Source: Pardosa pseudoannulata
Lineage: Eukaryota; Arthropoda; Arachnida; Araneae; Lycosidae
Length of the DNA: 64,000 nucleotides
NCBI GenBank assembly: GCA_032207245.1
Contig: CM063509.1
Location: forward strand, 10,828,314 to 10,892,313
Reading direction: 5' to 3'
Part shown: positions 45,801 to 60,400 of the stretch, in pieces
Layout of the letters: each line of letters starts with the position of its first letter
Numbering within the stretch: the first letter of the stretch is position 1
Made by a program: the position numbers and the translations under genes
Notes under the pieces: generated by a model
What the model saw: the letters and a program-made list of their open reading frames with translations, nothing else
Databases searched by the model: none
Told to the model about the DNA's origin: nothing

Positions 45801-48800
45801 ATAAGTATCCAAGTATACCTTCTTTCTGTAGCCAAGTCTACCAATGTTGTTGAGTATAAAGTGAGTTTCACCTTTCAGATCCAGCTACGCCTGACATCTT
45901 TGGAACTAACACATTGGAATGTTTATGTAATACACTGTCTACCAATAAGTATTTGGACACCTATGCAAATGACGATATCTGCAGTCCTGAGGTACATTGC
46001 GGCATTTGCCGGTATACATCGTGTAGGAAACAGCATCGGCATTAGTCGCATGCAAGATACCATGCAGTTCAGAGCTAGAGACCAACGAGTGCTGTCCAGA
46101 GAAATTCGGAAGAACTGCACCCAACCAATGGCTCTCATCCACAAGAAGTTTCAATAGGCATATGTTAGTATTGTTTCAATGAATACCATTCATAAGGAAG
46201 CACATCTGCGTGGTTTTCATTGTTGTGCTGCTGCACATAAGCCTTTGATCACAAAGTCCAACTGCACTGCTTAGGTAACGTTGTGCAAAGCACATTGAAA
46301 TTGGACTACAGATCAGTGGAAATGGATTTTTTGGAGCGACGAATCAAGGTTCCCCCTTTACTGTTTGGATGACAGGGTCTGGGGTCTGCCTGGAGAAAAT
46401 CTCCTGCCAGAATGTATTATGCCAACAGTCAAGTTCGGCGAAGGTGGAATTATGGTCTGGGGGTGTTTCTCCTGGTATGGACTGGGACCCTTGGTCCCCA
46501 TTCATGGTAAGCTCAACGCCGATGTCTACTGCATTATTTTGGATGACAATGTGTTTCCTACATTGTGGCAGTTTTACATGGTGGACCCCTGTTACTTTCC
46601 GGACAATACCAGTTGTCATGTTTCAAGGATAAGCAAGGCTTGGTATGGTGCCAATGGAGTTCATCGAATGGACTGGCCTGCTCAGAGCTGAACCCTATCG
46701 ATAACCTCTGGGACGAGGTTGATCACCAAATTAAGGGTTGCACTACCCGTCCAAAATCAGTGAAGAAACTTGTATGTTTACTCCAAGCCGAGTGGAAGAG
46801 AATACCACCAGCTGTAATACAAAGACTTGTGGAAAGTATGCCCTGGAGGATTGACACTGTAATTGCCTCTCGTAGAGGCTCTATCAACTATTGATTTTGA
46901 GTAAAGTTAGTTTTTATTTTCTATCACAGGTGTTTAAATACTTATTGGTAGACAGTGTATTTTGAAATATCCCTAAACAGCATTATTATGTTGAGACTTT
47001 TAATATATGATTTCAGGTAGTCTCTGACATTGGTATACTAGTGACTGCTTAAGTTCAGTTACTCATATAAACAAGCATATGTGTTGATGCTATTTGTAAA
47101 TAATGGGTGATTTAAAGAGACGTAGATATATGGCAGAAATGTGTTAATGGATGTTCTATTTTAACAGATTTTCAATTTAGCTAATGTTCTACAAGTTGAG
47201 TTTAAGTAATGGAGGATGGGGTTGAAAAGTCTGTACTGAATGTCAGAGGGTGAATTTTAAGACATTTAATTTTAGTCAGAAGAAACAACCATGTTCTTAT
47301 CTTGACATAATACAGAGTCCCAAGTACAGATCGAAATGGGAGCCCCCTAGCGTACTATTAATGGGATATATCAAAGGGGGAGGGGAAAAATAATCTATCC
47401 TTTAAAATTGAATACTGTTACACATGCATACAAATTATATTTTATTTACATCTTTAAGTTTTTATAAAGAATAAATACTTTAATTTGCACTTATTTTTTA
47501 TTTAAACAGCAAAGTACAAATGAATGAATTTTATTAAGTTGTATGGGAGATAATTTTTTTTTCATTCATGAAAATGAATTTTCTTTTTTTACATAAAAAT
47601 TACATTACATAGCAACAATTATATTTAATTAGTATCTGCTAATAAGATATAACATGGTTTTATGGAATGCAGTTCGCTGGTTAAATATTGTTTGGATGTA
47701 ATCATTAAAGATAGAAAGAAATTGTACAATTTCTTTTAAAAGCTCAGCAAATGGAAAACCCATTATGTATGCAATTTATGCAATATAGGGCTACATGTTG
47801 ATTCAAGTTTTTAGAAATTTCATGTAAAAGAATCATTTTACTACTATTCTTTTTTCATTAAATTTTGTAACAACTAATGTAATAATCTTGTGTAAACAAT
47901 CAACATTTTTTTAATACTTTCACTTGAATGAAAATATTTTTTTATATTATTTTATATTACTTTCAATATTTTATACTTTATATCTGCATATAATTAATAC
48001 ATAAATAAGTTACGTCTGATAAACAGTAATCAGATATATAATTTAATTCAGTTGATCAAACATAAATTATGTTTATTTAAAAGCCTTTATTTTTTATATA
48101 TGCTGTAATCTACATTTATATGGATATACAAAAATTCTTACATCAAAGTGATTTTCCAAAATGCTGTCACTTTTCAATAATTTTTAGTATGAAAATAACA
48201 AACATGAAGTACATATACACATTAAACACCTCTAATAAATAAATATCTACACATATAGAATAAAAAGGGTTTATGATTGATACACAATCATTCATAACAA
48301 CAGGTGTAAATTTAAAGAATTTTTCGCTATGACAAAATAATGTTTCCTCCTGAATTTATTCATAAATCTAGATTAGTCATGAATAAAGGTAACAATAGTT
48401 AGTGTAGAAATAACATACCCATAGAAATGGCCACGCACAAAGTCATGAATCTTTTCCTTCGCTAAGGCATGAAGATTTTGAAATTCATGAATTGCGCTAA
48501 ATTTTTTTACATTAAGTCCATTTGGAGTAATAACATCTACAAGTATACATATATATATATATATAGAAATACAGAGTATGTAAGTATTAAAAAAAAATCA
48601 ATATGCACAAATGTTTTTAACATTTATAAAATTAACTTGATATTAAAAAAGTAAAAAAGATTAAGATTACTAAGGACTAAGACTAATGATTACAGACTAA
48701 GAATAAACCAAAATTATGTGAAGAAACACTATTGATAAAGAGGATATTAGGATTATCAATCCATAATATGTTTTAGTATTGCTTACAATTTTTAAAATTA

Positions 48801-51368
48801 GAATATGTGCTAGCAAATGCATTCAAAGAATCATGACAAATTAAATTTCCTTAAAAGTTACAATCGTTAATTTTATATGTGAATGCACACAAACAATATT
48901 CTTTTAAGTACAATTATATGGGTATATGAGCAGCATCATGGATTGAAGAATCAAACAGTTTACAGAAAACTATATCATACACATATAGAATTTGAGTATT
49001 TAACCTCCCATAACATATTATATGATGGCTAGTAAGGAAGAGGGGGTACCTCAACTTAGTATTGCTGTCCTCCATAATAAGATCAACATTATAGATTCAG
49101 ACAGAATACAAGTCTAAGTCCCATACAAGATACATCTATAATTATGGTGAGCACAAAATCCAGAAGTAACATATTTCCCTAATAATTTTTCCACAATTCA
49201 CTACCATATTTCTGTCACAAGGTATTTCTTTTCTTGCAAATGCAGGGTTCTCACTCTTTTTCCAGAACAAAAGTTAAGGACTTTTTAAGGACTTTCTAAG
49301 GATCAAAGTAACTTTTTATAAGGACATACTTGAAATACACGGCATAACGACATAAACCCTATTTCCTAAGGAACATATTTTAATTATGAACCAGACAAGG
49401 CATGTTCTATAAATGTCCTACGATATTTCAGAATTAAGTTTTTAAGAATACCTAAAAATTAATATAAGATAAACCTATTTGATGAAAACATTTCCAAAAA
49501 AATATATCTAAAGTTTTATGAGTGATCAAATTAAAAATAAACTGTGAATAAAATATAATAAACAGTATATTCTGAACTAATAAACAGTACTTTCAGTGAA
49601 TAAACAGTACTTTCTGAGTGTATAAAAATGACATATATATATATGTGTGTGTGTGTGTGTGTATGTGTGTGTGCGCATGTGTGTATACTAGCTGATTATA
49701 CCTGACGTTGCCTGGGAAAGAAGAAAGTTTTAGACTTTTCTATTACATTCAATGCAAAGAAAATTAAACTTCCATAAGTAACTGAAATATCTACAAAACC
49801 CCCACCCTCCATGCTTCGTTTAGTAAAAATCTGCATGAATATATAAGGAAAAGGCAGCTAACTTTATAAACCTTTTCAGTATGCAAAAGATTATTTATTT
49901 GTCAAAAAAGTTTTCTAGCTTGACCATAAAAAGTACTAATAAACTAAAAGTATTTTCATAATATTTTAAGGATATCAAGGAAAGACATTTTGAATTACTA
50001 CAGAAATACACTGAAAACATATATGCATTTGAGGATTTGCTTTATTATAAATACTGCATTTTGGCTAGAAAATGTAAAAGTATGTTATGAACATTAACAA
50101 ATATTTTATATATTCTTTGACCAGTACTTATCACCTGTACTGGCAATCTTAAAACCGGTTTGGGGCAAGTTAAATTCTAATTTACAAAACCAGAAAGTTT
50201 GGAGAGTAGAGGTAAAACTGTTTTTAAGGGCCTTTAAAAATGAAAGCTAAAATTAAGGAGTTCTTAAGGACCGTGGGAACCCTGAAATGAGCTAAATTTT
50301 GATCTAGCAGAAGGCAATTTTTTTTTTTGAGTACCTGAATGCACTTAACTCACCACTCTTTTAATTAGAGTAATCAAGATCACATAAATCGAAGATGCGT
50401 CTCTTTTCCATGTGCAGTGAGTATATTACAGTTGCAATTTTAAACCCCAAGAGTTTAAAAAAATGTATACATATCAATGATGCAACTAAAAGTTGTGAAA
50501 TGTGTTTCTTAAAGTTAAATTGGGATGAAATTTAACAAAAAACTTATAATTTACTCTACCTTGAAACAAAAATTAAAATGACATTACTTTAAAAGAAAAT
50601 AACATTCTTTCAAGCTCAATAATTTGTAAAACTAATTTTCTTTTTTTAAGTTTGAAATAGTTCATTTGTAACATAGTAAAATTCAAAAGGTGTATTTATA
50701 TAAAGATACTGTGTTCATATACATTTTTACTAGATTTTTCCTAAATGATGAACTAATCTTTCTTTACATATAAATAAAATGAAAAAAAAAAAATAAAATC
50801 TAACAACATCAACAACAAAAAGTTTAAATATGAGTTCTTTCAATTTTGAACTGAAATGATTTATTTCTAAAACAAATCAATAAAACATTTTCTCTTGAAT
50901 ATGTCATAAATACTAACCTGGTTTACGTTTTAACAAATGTTCAGCTTCTAAAGATGTAATTTCTGAAACTGTTGTAAATATATGGGAACTATTTGCAGCA
51001 GCTCTTTCCATACAGTACCTATGATAAATTCCTCTGTCCCCTGCTTCTTTATCTAAATTGAACTAAAATGAAGTAAACATTATTAGAGTAAATAAAATTT
51101 ATTACTAAACAATCTAATTTAATTTATTCTTCATAAAAAAATTTCCCATTAAAGATAAAATATAACTTGCAGAAATATCTTGCCAAATTATCTAGTAAAT
51201 GCAGTATAGTTGATAGCAGAACAACACATTTTAGTTTATAGTATTTAGTTTTAAGAAAATTTTTTTTGAAATTAAAATTTTTATACAAATTTCTCATGCA
51301 GATTACTATAACAATATTAAAAATTATATTGCAACTTTTAGAGTAATAAAAAGATATTTTACTATTAA

Positions 51369-51405
<37 letters not shown>

Positions 51406-54400
51406 CAAAGCATATATATATGTAATGAGACGGACTTCTCGATGGGTGGTTGCAGTCATGGCCATAAAAATGATACGTTTTAGCTAAAGACCTTTATTAA
51501 GATAACGTTGGTGGACGGGTTCCCACTTCATCATAGGGACAGGACAAACGGAAGGGTCAGCTAGCATGAAGTTCTATATACAAGACCCTTAACATCTGGG
51601 TCGACATCTGTGGGAAAATATCTCTAGAAAAATCTGTCTCTGACAGCATGTATCTCCTTTTTATTTGGAAATTTCCTAAATTGTCCGCTAGGGCCATCTA
51701 GGGATTATAATTTGGACAGGCCCCTTCTCTGAGGGCGTAAACTGTAGCCTCAGTGGTCAATTTATGTTAGGGGTTAAAAAGGGGAATGCAAAATGATGCA
51801 GGACTTTTTAGCCCTTGATTTAAGTTTTAAAAACCCCTGAGAATTTTCCTTACATATATATGTATCTCCTTTTATGTATGGGAGAATATTTGTTACTTTA
51901 TAATACACTTTAATAGTAATTATTTTTTTATAGTTTAGATATATCCAATAAAAGTTTAATCTGCAAAAACTTATAAGCTGTACAATAAATATAGAAATAT
52001 TTAAAATAACAATATAGTATATTTAAAAGTAACTATAGATTAAAATATTTGAGCATTTATAAAATAAAAAAATAAATAAATAAGGAGATGAATTTATCAG
52101 TCATTAGTTCTAAAACCAATAGATCTAAATAATCTCATTAAAATGTCATGAAACAAGAAAAAATTATTACATTTATAAAAAAAAATACTAAAATAGACAT
52201 CAATTACAAAGTCAAGCACTGAAAATATTTATAATTACATGTTTAATAATAATAGAAAAATTCTTAAAAATAAAAATCTCAATTGTGATAGCTGAGGTTT
52301 AAAAATTTGGGGAAAAAAAAAATTCCTAAACATTATCAATCTGACAAATTTTTATCTTTTGGTCAATAAACTAAAATTTTCATCAGGAATATAGCAAAAT
52401 CAGAGACAACTGATATATAAAACATTTTAAGAGCTTACTTTATCAAGATTGTTATAAAAGTCTAAATTTGCAGCACATAAATATCGACCTAATAATGTAG
52501 CATGTGTAGTAAATACTGTAGCAACATCAAGATGTCGTGTACGACACAGAATGAGTCCAATCCCTGCAAGCCATTCATGGAAATGAGCAACTACGTACGG
52601 AGCATCTCTCTCTTCTTCAATTTGCTTATAGAACTGTAGAATAAAGAACTCAATTTAGTTAACACAAAACAAAAGAGTACACAAAAATACACCCTATTTA
52701 AAAACACATCTAAAAGTAAATAGAATTTTAATTTATATACAAAATAAATATTCCCACTTTCATGAAAATCTTAAAAATAGCTGAATACATTTCTATTTTT
52801 GTCAATAAAATGTATTCAAGAAAAATTTCATGAAAATTAATCTTACATTTATCACTTTGCTTTGTAGATTAAAATAAATATTAAATATAGAACAATTTGA
52901 AAGAGAAACTAAATAACAAAATTTTGTGTATAAAAGAGATTTATTTCAAAAATTTGCAGGAATGTTTTTCTCCAACAGGAAGCATGAACATTTTAATTAA
53001 CAAAGACATTATATAAGCAAATGAGAAAATTAAACAATCCTATAAAAATACAATATATTTGTAATAAAATATTTTAAAGATCTCCAGTTTTCTAAAATTA
53101 AAATAATTTAAGTGACATTAACAAACCAGTTATATTTTGTTTAAAATGTTAATTAAATATTGCTAAATTATTAAGAAAAAGTGTAAGAGTGGATTTAAAG
53201 TATTTTAGGCAAAAGCATTTACACATTCCTTACATTAGAGAAAAGTTCCTACTACTGTATTCAGTTCTAGTCAAAATAAATACTATGCAATCTCAAACAT
53301 ATAAATATTCAAGAGTTGATTTTTCTAAATTTTTCAGCTACTAAATAATTCTAAATACGACCAACAAAAGAGACTAGCCATATAGTTTTCCTTAATTACA
53401 AAATTCTCAATAAAGAAAGTATGCTAGAATCTTATGCTTCAATACGACTTATGCAGCTACACAACAATAAAATCTAGACTTATTGGAAAATTTATGTACT
53501 CTAGATCCCTACAGGCTTCCATTTTAAAAGCTTGAGGGTCACATTGGAAATCTTAAGGTATCCATTAAAATCCATCATTTTTTTATTTCTCTATTGTAAA
53601 ATTTCTAATTTTAGACTTCAAAATCTGCTTTTGTTTTGTCTCTATGGCATTTTAAAGAAAAGCTACAGTGTTTAAACATCAGTGACAGTTGTCAAAACAA
53701 AATGGAAATAGCGACTTCGGAACCAGAAGTTGTGAATTTAAAGCCTTTTAAAGAGCATTTTTGGACAAAACTTTTTAAATTTTCATAAAAATTAGTTTAA
53801 ACATTTTTCGGATATTTTTAATAATTAGCAACTTGGCAATTAGAAAGTTTTGAAGCAAGAAAGTGTGGGGAATTTTAAACATGTATTTTAATTTTTTAAA
53901 AAAGTTACTTTCATAAACTTCAAATGTGTTTTTCTCAGAACGATATTTTTAATAAAATGTTGAAACTCGAAATATGATTTCTCAAAAATTCATTAAAATA
54001 TTTTGTTGAAAATTATTATGAATGCTTTTGATAGTATTTACTAGTGAAGGACCTAAAAGCTTTTAAATTTGGATAATTTTTAATGATGTTACACTCATAG
54101 TTAGATATAAAGTTGATGAAAATTCGTAAAAAATTCAACGTGTATGATTTTGAAGGACCAAAATTTTTTACCAAATGTAAATGAAACAAAGATTTTAGGT
54201 GATTCACTAGTCCAGTGTATAAGAAATGGGTTGCATCAAAAAACATTCAAATAATTTATTAAAAAATTAGACCTTTTGAAAAAACCCAATTTTTTTTACT
54301 AAATTTTCTTCATTTATTAGAAATTTTATAAAAATTTCTCCAGGAATAGTTTTTTAAGTGCAATTCTCTACGATAATATAAAAAATAAAACTAAAAATGT

Positions 54401-57400
54401 AAAAACATGAACTAATTTCTATGTTTAAAGAAAAAAGTTCTCTGAACGTAGACAGATATCTTAAGCATGATTGCAAGCTGTACTACAATATTTGGAAAAT
54501 TTTCATAAAATCCTGTAAGTAGGACAGAGGTACTACTATGAAATAAAATACATAAAAGAAAAGTTTAGCTATCCCAGTTGCTTAAAACAACTAGAAATTC
54601 CTGTGTTATAAAAATACATTTTTGGGAGTACACAACTATTTCTACATTTTAAATATAAGAACAAATAGGAGAAAGTAGACAATCAAAATAGAAAAATATC
54701 TTTTATAAAGTTTATACAAACAATTTACACCCTTATAACATTACTTATTTAAAACCTGAGAATTTTTTAACAATTAAAATTAAAAATACTCAACAAATTA
54801 ATACACCCCAATCATTTAAATTTTGAAGATGATCATTCAACTGTGTGAGATCATTTTAATAACTATTGAAAAACGACAAGGAGAAATCGAGTAACCTAAA
54901 GATAAGCTGAATTTTATAATGTGATCAAAATTATATGGGATAATTTAATACGAGTTTTGTGAATGATCACTTGCATCAACCAATGAATGGATGTTCATTA
55001 CCAGTTCTGTTAATTCTAATATCAAAAGATGAAGCAAGGACAAAGGTGAGAGTCAAGTTTTGTACTGATTTTTAACAAATTTCAAAGAAAAAACTATAAA
55101 ATATTTTAAGAAAAAAAAAAAGCTTTTACAGGGTGCTAGTTAGAAAACCCTGCTTTTCATACACCCAAGTTTATATTTAATAACCATTCATGGTTAGATA
55201 AATTCATTTATACAACCTCAGCTGTTATATGAATTCCCTTCATATTTTTAAAATGAATTCTTTTTACACTTGTGTATCAACACTAAAGTAAGAGACATCA
55301 GATAAAGTTAATACTTTCAATATATTTTAACAAAAAAAAGTTAAAAGTTCAAGACACTTTTTAACATCTTACACTTAGTAAAATTTGACTTTGGAAACAA
55401 GTATTTATACAAAAATAACTAAATTGAAAAAAAAAAATTAAAGTATCTGTCTATGTTGAAAATGTTACTTTTTGCCAAAAATCATAATTTTATTTATTTC
55501 TATTGTAAAATTTCAACTTTTAGGCTTCTAAATCTGTCTTTGTTTTGTATCTATGGCATTTTAAAGAAAAGTTACAACTGTTTAAACATCAGTGACAGCT
55601 GTCAAAATAAACCAGAATTATCGACTTCGGAACCAGAAGTTGTGAATTTAAAGCCTTTCAAAGAGCATTTTTGGGACAAAACTTTTTAAATTTTCATGAA
55701 GATTAGTTTAAACATTTTTCTATTATTTTTTATAATGAACAACTTGGCAATTAGAAAGTTCTGAAGCAAGAAAGTGTGGGGAATTTTAAACATGTCTTTT
55801 TCTCAGAACGGTATTTTTAATAAAATGTTGACACTTGAAATTGATTTCTCAAAAAGTTCTTAAAATATTTTGTTGAAAATTATTATGAATGCTTTTTATA
55901 GTAATTACTAGTGAATGACCTGAAAGTTTTCAATTTGGATAATTTTTAATGATGTTACACTCATAGTTATATATAAAGGTAATGAAAATTCGTTAAAAAT
56001 TCAATATGTATGATATTGAAGGACCTAAATTTTTTTATCAAATGTAAATGAAGCAAAGATTTTAGGTGATTCACTAGTCCAGTGTATAAGAAATGTGTTG
56101 CATCAAAAAATATTGAAATAATTTAATTTATTAAAAAATTAGACCTTTTGAAAAAAAAAACAGTTTTTTTACTAAATTTCCTTTATTTATTAGAAATTTT
56201 ATAAAAACTTCTCCGAGAATAAAATTTTTAAGTACAATTCTCTATGATAATATAAAAAATAAATCTAAAAATGTATAAACATGAACTAGTTTCTACGTTT
56301 AAAGAAAAAAGTTCTCCGAATGTACACTAATACCTTAATCTAAATAAATGAATGAAACTTTTCTAAATTAAATATATCTCATATCTGCATCTGTATACAG
56401 CTACACATTAAACTAAATGCATAGTAACAATTCATTTATTGGCATGAATGAATTCAAAAGAGAAGAGATATCCTGCAGTTCTTGATGTTAGGAAGGTTCT
56501 AGTAAATTTTTGGAATGATTGCTCATACACTTCCTACAAATAAATATTATATTTTCCAAATTAATATAATAAGCAAAATTATATTATTTTGGAAAAAAAT
56601 AAAAGATTTAATACCTCTTCAAGAAACCAAGCAACAAGATACCCAAAAATGATTGCATCATTAGATTCTCTGTCATGCCAAGGGACACCAATATTTGCTA
56701 CATTCCATAAATCTCTCTTCCATTCATCAAGCTTCCAAGCTGCAGAACCGATATCAAATAATACTACTCTTGGGTATCCATCAATTAACCACCTTCCATA
56801 AGTAACCTGAAAAATGAATTGGTTTAGAAAATTTACAAATTAAATTACGAAGACAAAAATGATCAGCAATTAATATATATTTTTAAAACCATAACTATTT
56901 AAAACTACTAATATTCTCCAGTCTACAAATATTGGTTAATAAGATATTGTAGTACATTCATTGACATTTCATTACTCTTATCAAATCACTCACACATTCT
57001 TATTTATGTGGTAAGTTTCCCATTAAGGTTTGCCATATTTAATCACATATGTCATTACTAATAATTTAAATACATATATGTTCTATTTTGAGTTTTGAGT
57101 ATTTATTCTTCTCAACTTTAGAAATTAATTTTAAGTAATTGTGAAAAGTAAAGTGTGGTTCTCATACAAGGTGATAATCAATGTACCTCTTCATGACACA
57201 GGTTTGGTTTGGAGCGCTACGGTCTACTGTTTTGTACAAGAGGGCTAATGAGACCGGGACCTACTGCTTAAAGCAGATTCCAAATGGCTACGAACATCCA
57301 TACCATAGTGGGATTCGAACCCACGAACTCTGGTACCAACAATCAGTGCCCTAACCAATCGGCCAGTGTTCGGCTTTCATGACACAGGAATTAAGTGTTA

Positions 57401-60400
57401 AAGTAGGTAGTTTACTCAGTAACCAATTCCAGCTTGTGAAAATGAAGAAAATATACTTCAAGTCTAGCATAAATTTATACATACATATATATATACACAC
57501 ACACACTCAAGAGCCAAAACATTATGACCACCCCTACATTTTGCAATGAACTTGCCTGGATGACATGGAAGGCACGTGATCAGGTAGAAGTGGTATTTAA
57601 CTGCTGGAGAGTCTGAAGAATCATTCATTCACTTACTTCTGTGTCCGATGGGAAAGGCTGCCGATTTAAACGATTTTGATAGAGGGCAGATTGTGATGGC
57701 TCAAAGGCTTGGAACAAGTATTTCCGAAACTGCACGATTTGTGGGTTGTTCGGGATTTACAGTTGTTAGTACTTATACAAAGTGGATGAATGGCAGTAGA
57801 CGACATAGTGTTGGACATCCACAAATTATCAAAGAAAAAGGTTGTCAGAGACTGTCTCCCATGGTGAAGCAAAACCGGAGCCAGACAGCGGAACCAGCAG
57901 ATATTACCGTATTGGCCTTCATAAGCGTATTTACAATCAAACTTATCACACATTCAATTTTAGTAAAATCTGATTTTCTATTTTAAAATTCTGAGTGTTT
58001 ATTTTACTCATACATGAATAATACAAAATATATATTGGAAATATACTGATTCTTCAGCATGGCTTAAAACACCAAAGCATGTTTTCATTTTCTCTTATGC
58101 TTCAAATTTATCACTAAAATGAGTCGAAAATTCTATGACCTATCTAATCTGAGTCATCCTTATGAAAATAAGAGGTTGGATAACAATGATAGCTCTAAGT
58201 GAACAAGATTAGAAGATATAGACATTAGTTTTCAAGATAAGGGGGGAAAATGCAGAGGAAAGCACCCACCCTCCTTGAGAGTCATTGACAACTTTTAGAA
58301 TATTAAAAATTAATGGATATTAAATAATAATTATGACATTTACATGGAACTGTTAGGTTCATTGTGTCCAGGTTTTCCACATACTACTGAAAGGTTCATA
58401 CAGCAATGTGTAAAAACTGCTTAAATTAATCTGTTAGGAGACAAAGTTAAATGGTAATACAGTAGAACCTCTTTTTAACAACCCCACGATACAACGACCC
58501 CTTCATTAGAACGACCATCTAGAAAAGTCCCAATTATTTTACCATGGGAATAATGTTAATTTTGAATCATTACAACAACCCAAGCGTATTATTTTTCGTT
58601 AGAATGGCCACCAATTTTAGTCCGCAGAATTCATGAGCAAGTGGGCTCTTTCAAAATTATTGTACTGTGGTACAAATTCAAGAAACCTGTACTCCTCTCT
58701 TTGTGTTTGCTTAAAGGAGGGCAGGGGGCATGACGAAAAGGGGAGAACTAAATCTTTCATTATCTTTTGATAAGTTTGTTGCAGTAGACGAAACTTTACA
58801 GTGCTGTGGAGAAAATTTGAATGTGGACGATTTTATCACCTGTATTATCGGAAATGAAGAAATCTGCGATTCCGACGGCGAAGAAGAAATCATCCAAGCT
58901 TTTGAAAAAGTGAAAGAAAAAGAAGCCTTCCATGCAATCAATGCCTTACGTCAATATTTTGAAGGACAATTTAATTCTGAAGATTTCCTTCAAAATTTAA
59001 CGAATATGGGAATCAGTGACAATGGAAAATTCTCAACCGAACTTAAAACAGGTGTTAATCAAAGACTTTTTTTCAAAAATTCAGTAATGGAAATACAAAT
59101 AAATAGAAGTGTTCTCTAGGTATGTACTGTTGCATCATTTCTTTGCTCAATTTTTTAAAAATATTTTTTAGATTCGTTACAACGACCATATGATAGTGGT
59201 CCTACAAGGGGTTGTTATACTGTGTTTCTACTGTATTATCTAGTATTTTGTGAAAAATAGACTTAAAATTTTATAGTAAAATACTAGGACATAAATGTTT
59301 TATATTCAACTTTTAATAATATACTTAAACGAGATTAATATATTACATCCTTGCATTTGAAAAATATTTTACGATAAATGAGACAAGTTACAAATTACAA
59401 ATAAATGTAACAAAAATAATAAATGTTTTATAAAAATACATAATTCTGAAAATTATGTTAATTTGAACTTATAAAGAATTTCCAACAAATCCTCTGTTAA
59501 ATTATTTTAAATCTAAAACTTATGTTTTGGTTATGAGTTATTTTATCTAAAGTACAGTATCCATAAATAAAATACTGCAAAATATAAGAAAGGTTTTTAT
59601 CTCAAACACTAACATGATAGAAAAATTAAAGTTAGTATTAGAATAAAATAAGACCTTAATCTGTAATTATTGTCAGCATTTTTTCATTAAACTGCTATCA
59701 AGATTTGAGCAACTTGAAAATAACTGTCGAATTAGTGGCAAATGCAAACATCACTTTATATTTGTGCAATTTTAACAGTGAACATTTTTATAATTCATCA
59801 AAATTAAAAATTTATTCTTTGTTGAAAAGGATCATAAAACAAATTACTTTGATTCCACAATTCTTCATTGCTTGGATGCTATTTTGATAGTATGCTTCAG
59901 GAGGTTCCATAACCTCAACTTCAGTTTTAACCAGACCTTCATTATAAGGTCCTAATAGACAGTACTGATCACCAAGTTCTTCTACACTTACTCCAGCTTT
60001 TGATCGGATCACAGTGTATATACCGCCAACTGAAACACAGAACAACAATACTGAATTTAATGAAGTTTTTCATCTTAATTATGTAAAAAGGTCAAATGGA
60101 TACGATTAATATCTGAAATGAATAATTATCTAAAAACACAAATAAAAATACAATTTAACACAACAAATGAAAATGAAAGCATTCTAGAAAAAGTAAGCAA
60201 AAAATAAGTAGAGGCTACAGAAAAAGGAAGAAGTATAACATGTATAAAGCCTATAAGGTACAGAAAGAAATGTTTTCTGCCTCATATATAAATTTCTATG
60301 TTATTTGCAGGCAAGGAGTCAAGAAATGTAAAAAGAATGACAGTGTTACCTCTATAGTTTAGTATTGATAGAGGTATATTTCACGTAAATTGTTTTATAC

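Larger units (their letters stand above)
52634..56614 (-). other. Glycogen synthase intron 3; contents outline
   Basis: Contains two direct copies of the TTAA-flanked MITE (53557-54460, 55442-56334) separated by about 980 bp. 52634-53556 and 54465-55437 show nothing else recognisable. Confidence 0.5.
56807..59847 (-). other. Glycogen synthase intron 2; contents outline
   Basis: Contains a SINE (57203-57375), a Tc1 N-terminal relic (57507-57905) and a Tigger derivative (58460-59233). Nothing else was recognised in 56807-57189, 57910-58459 or 59234-59847. Confidence 0.5.

Noticed and set aside
51124..51465. 113-codon minus-strand frame with a long poly-Phe stretch
   Set aside because: The Phe run is a homopolymer A tract; the frame has no splice context and lies in a glycogen synthase intron.
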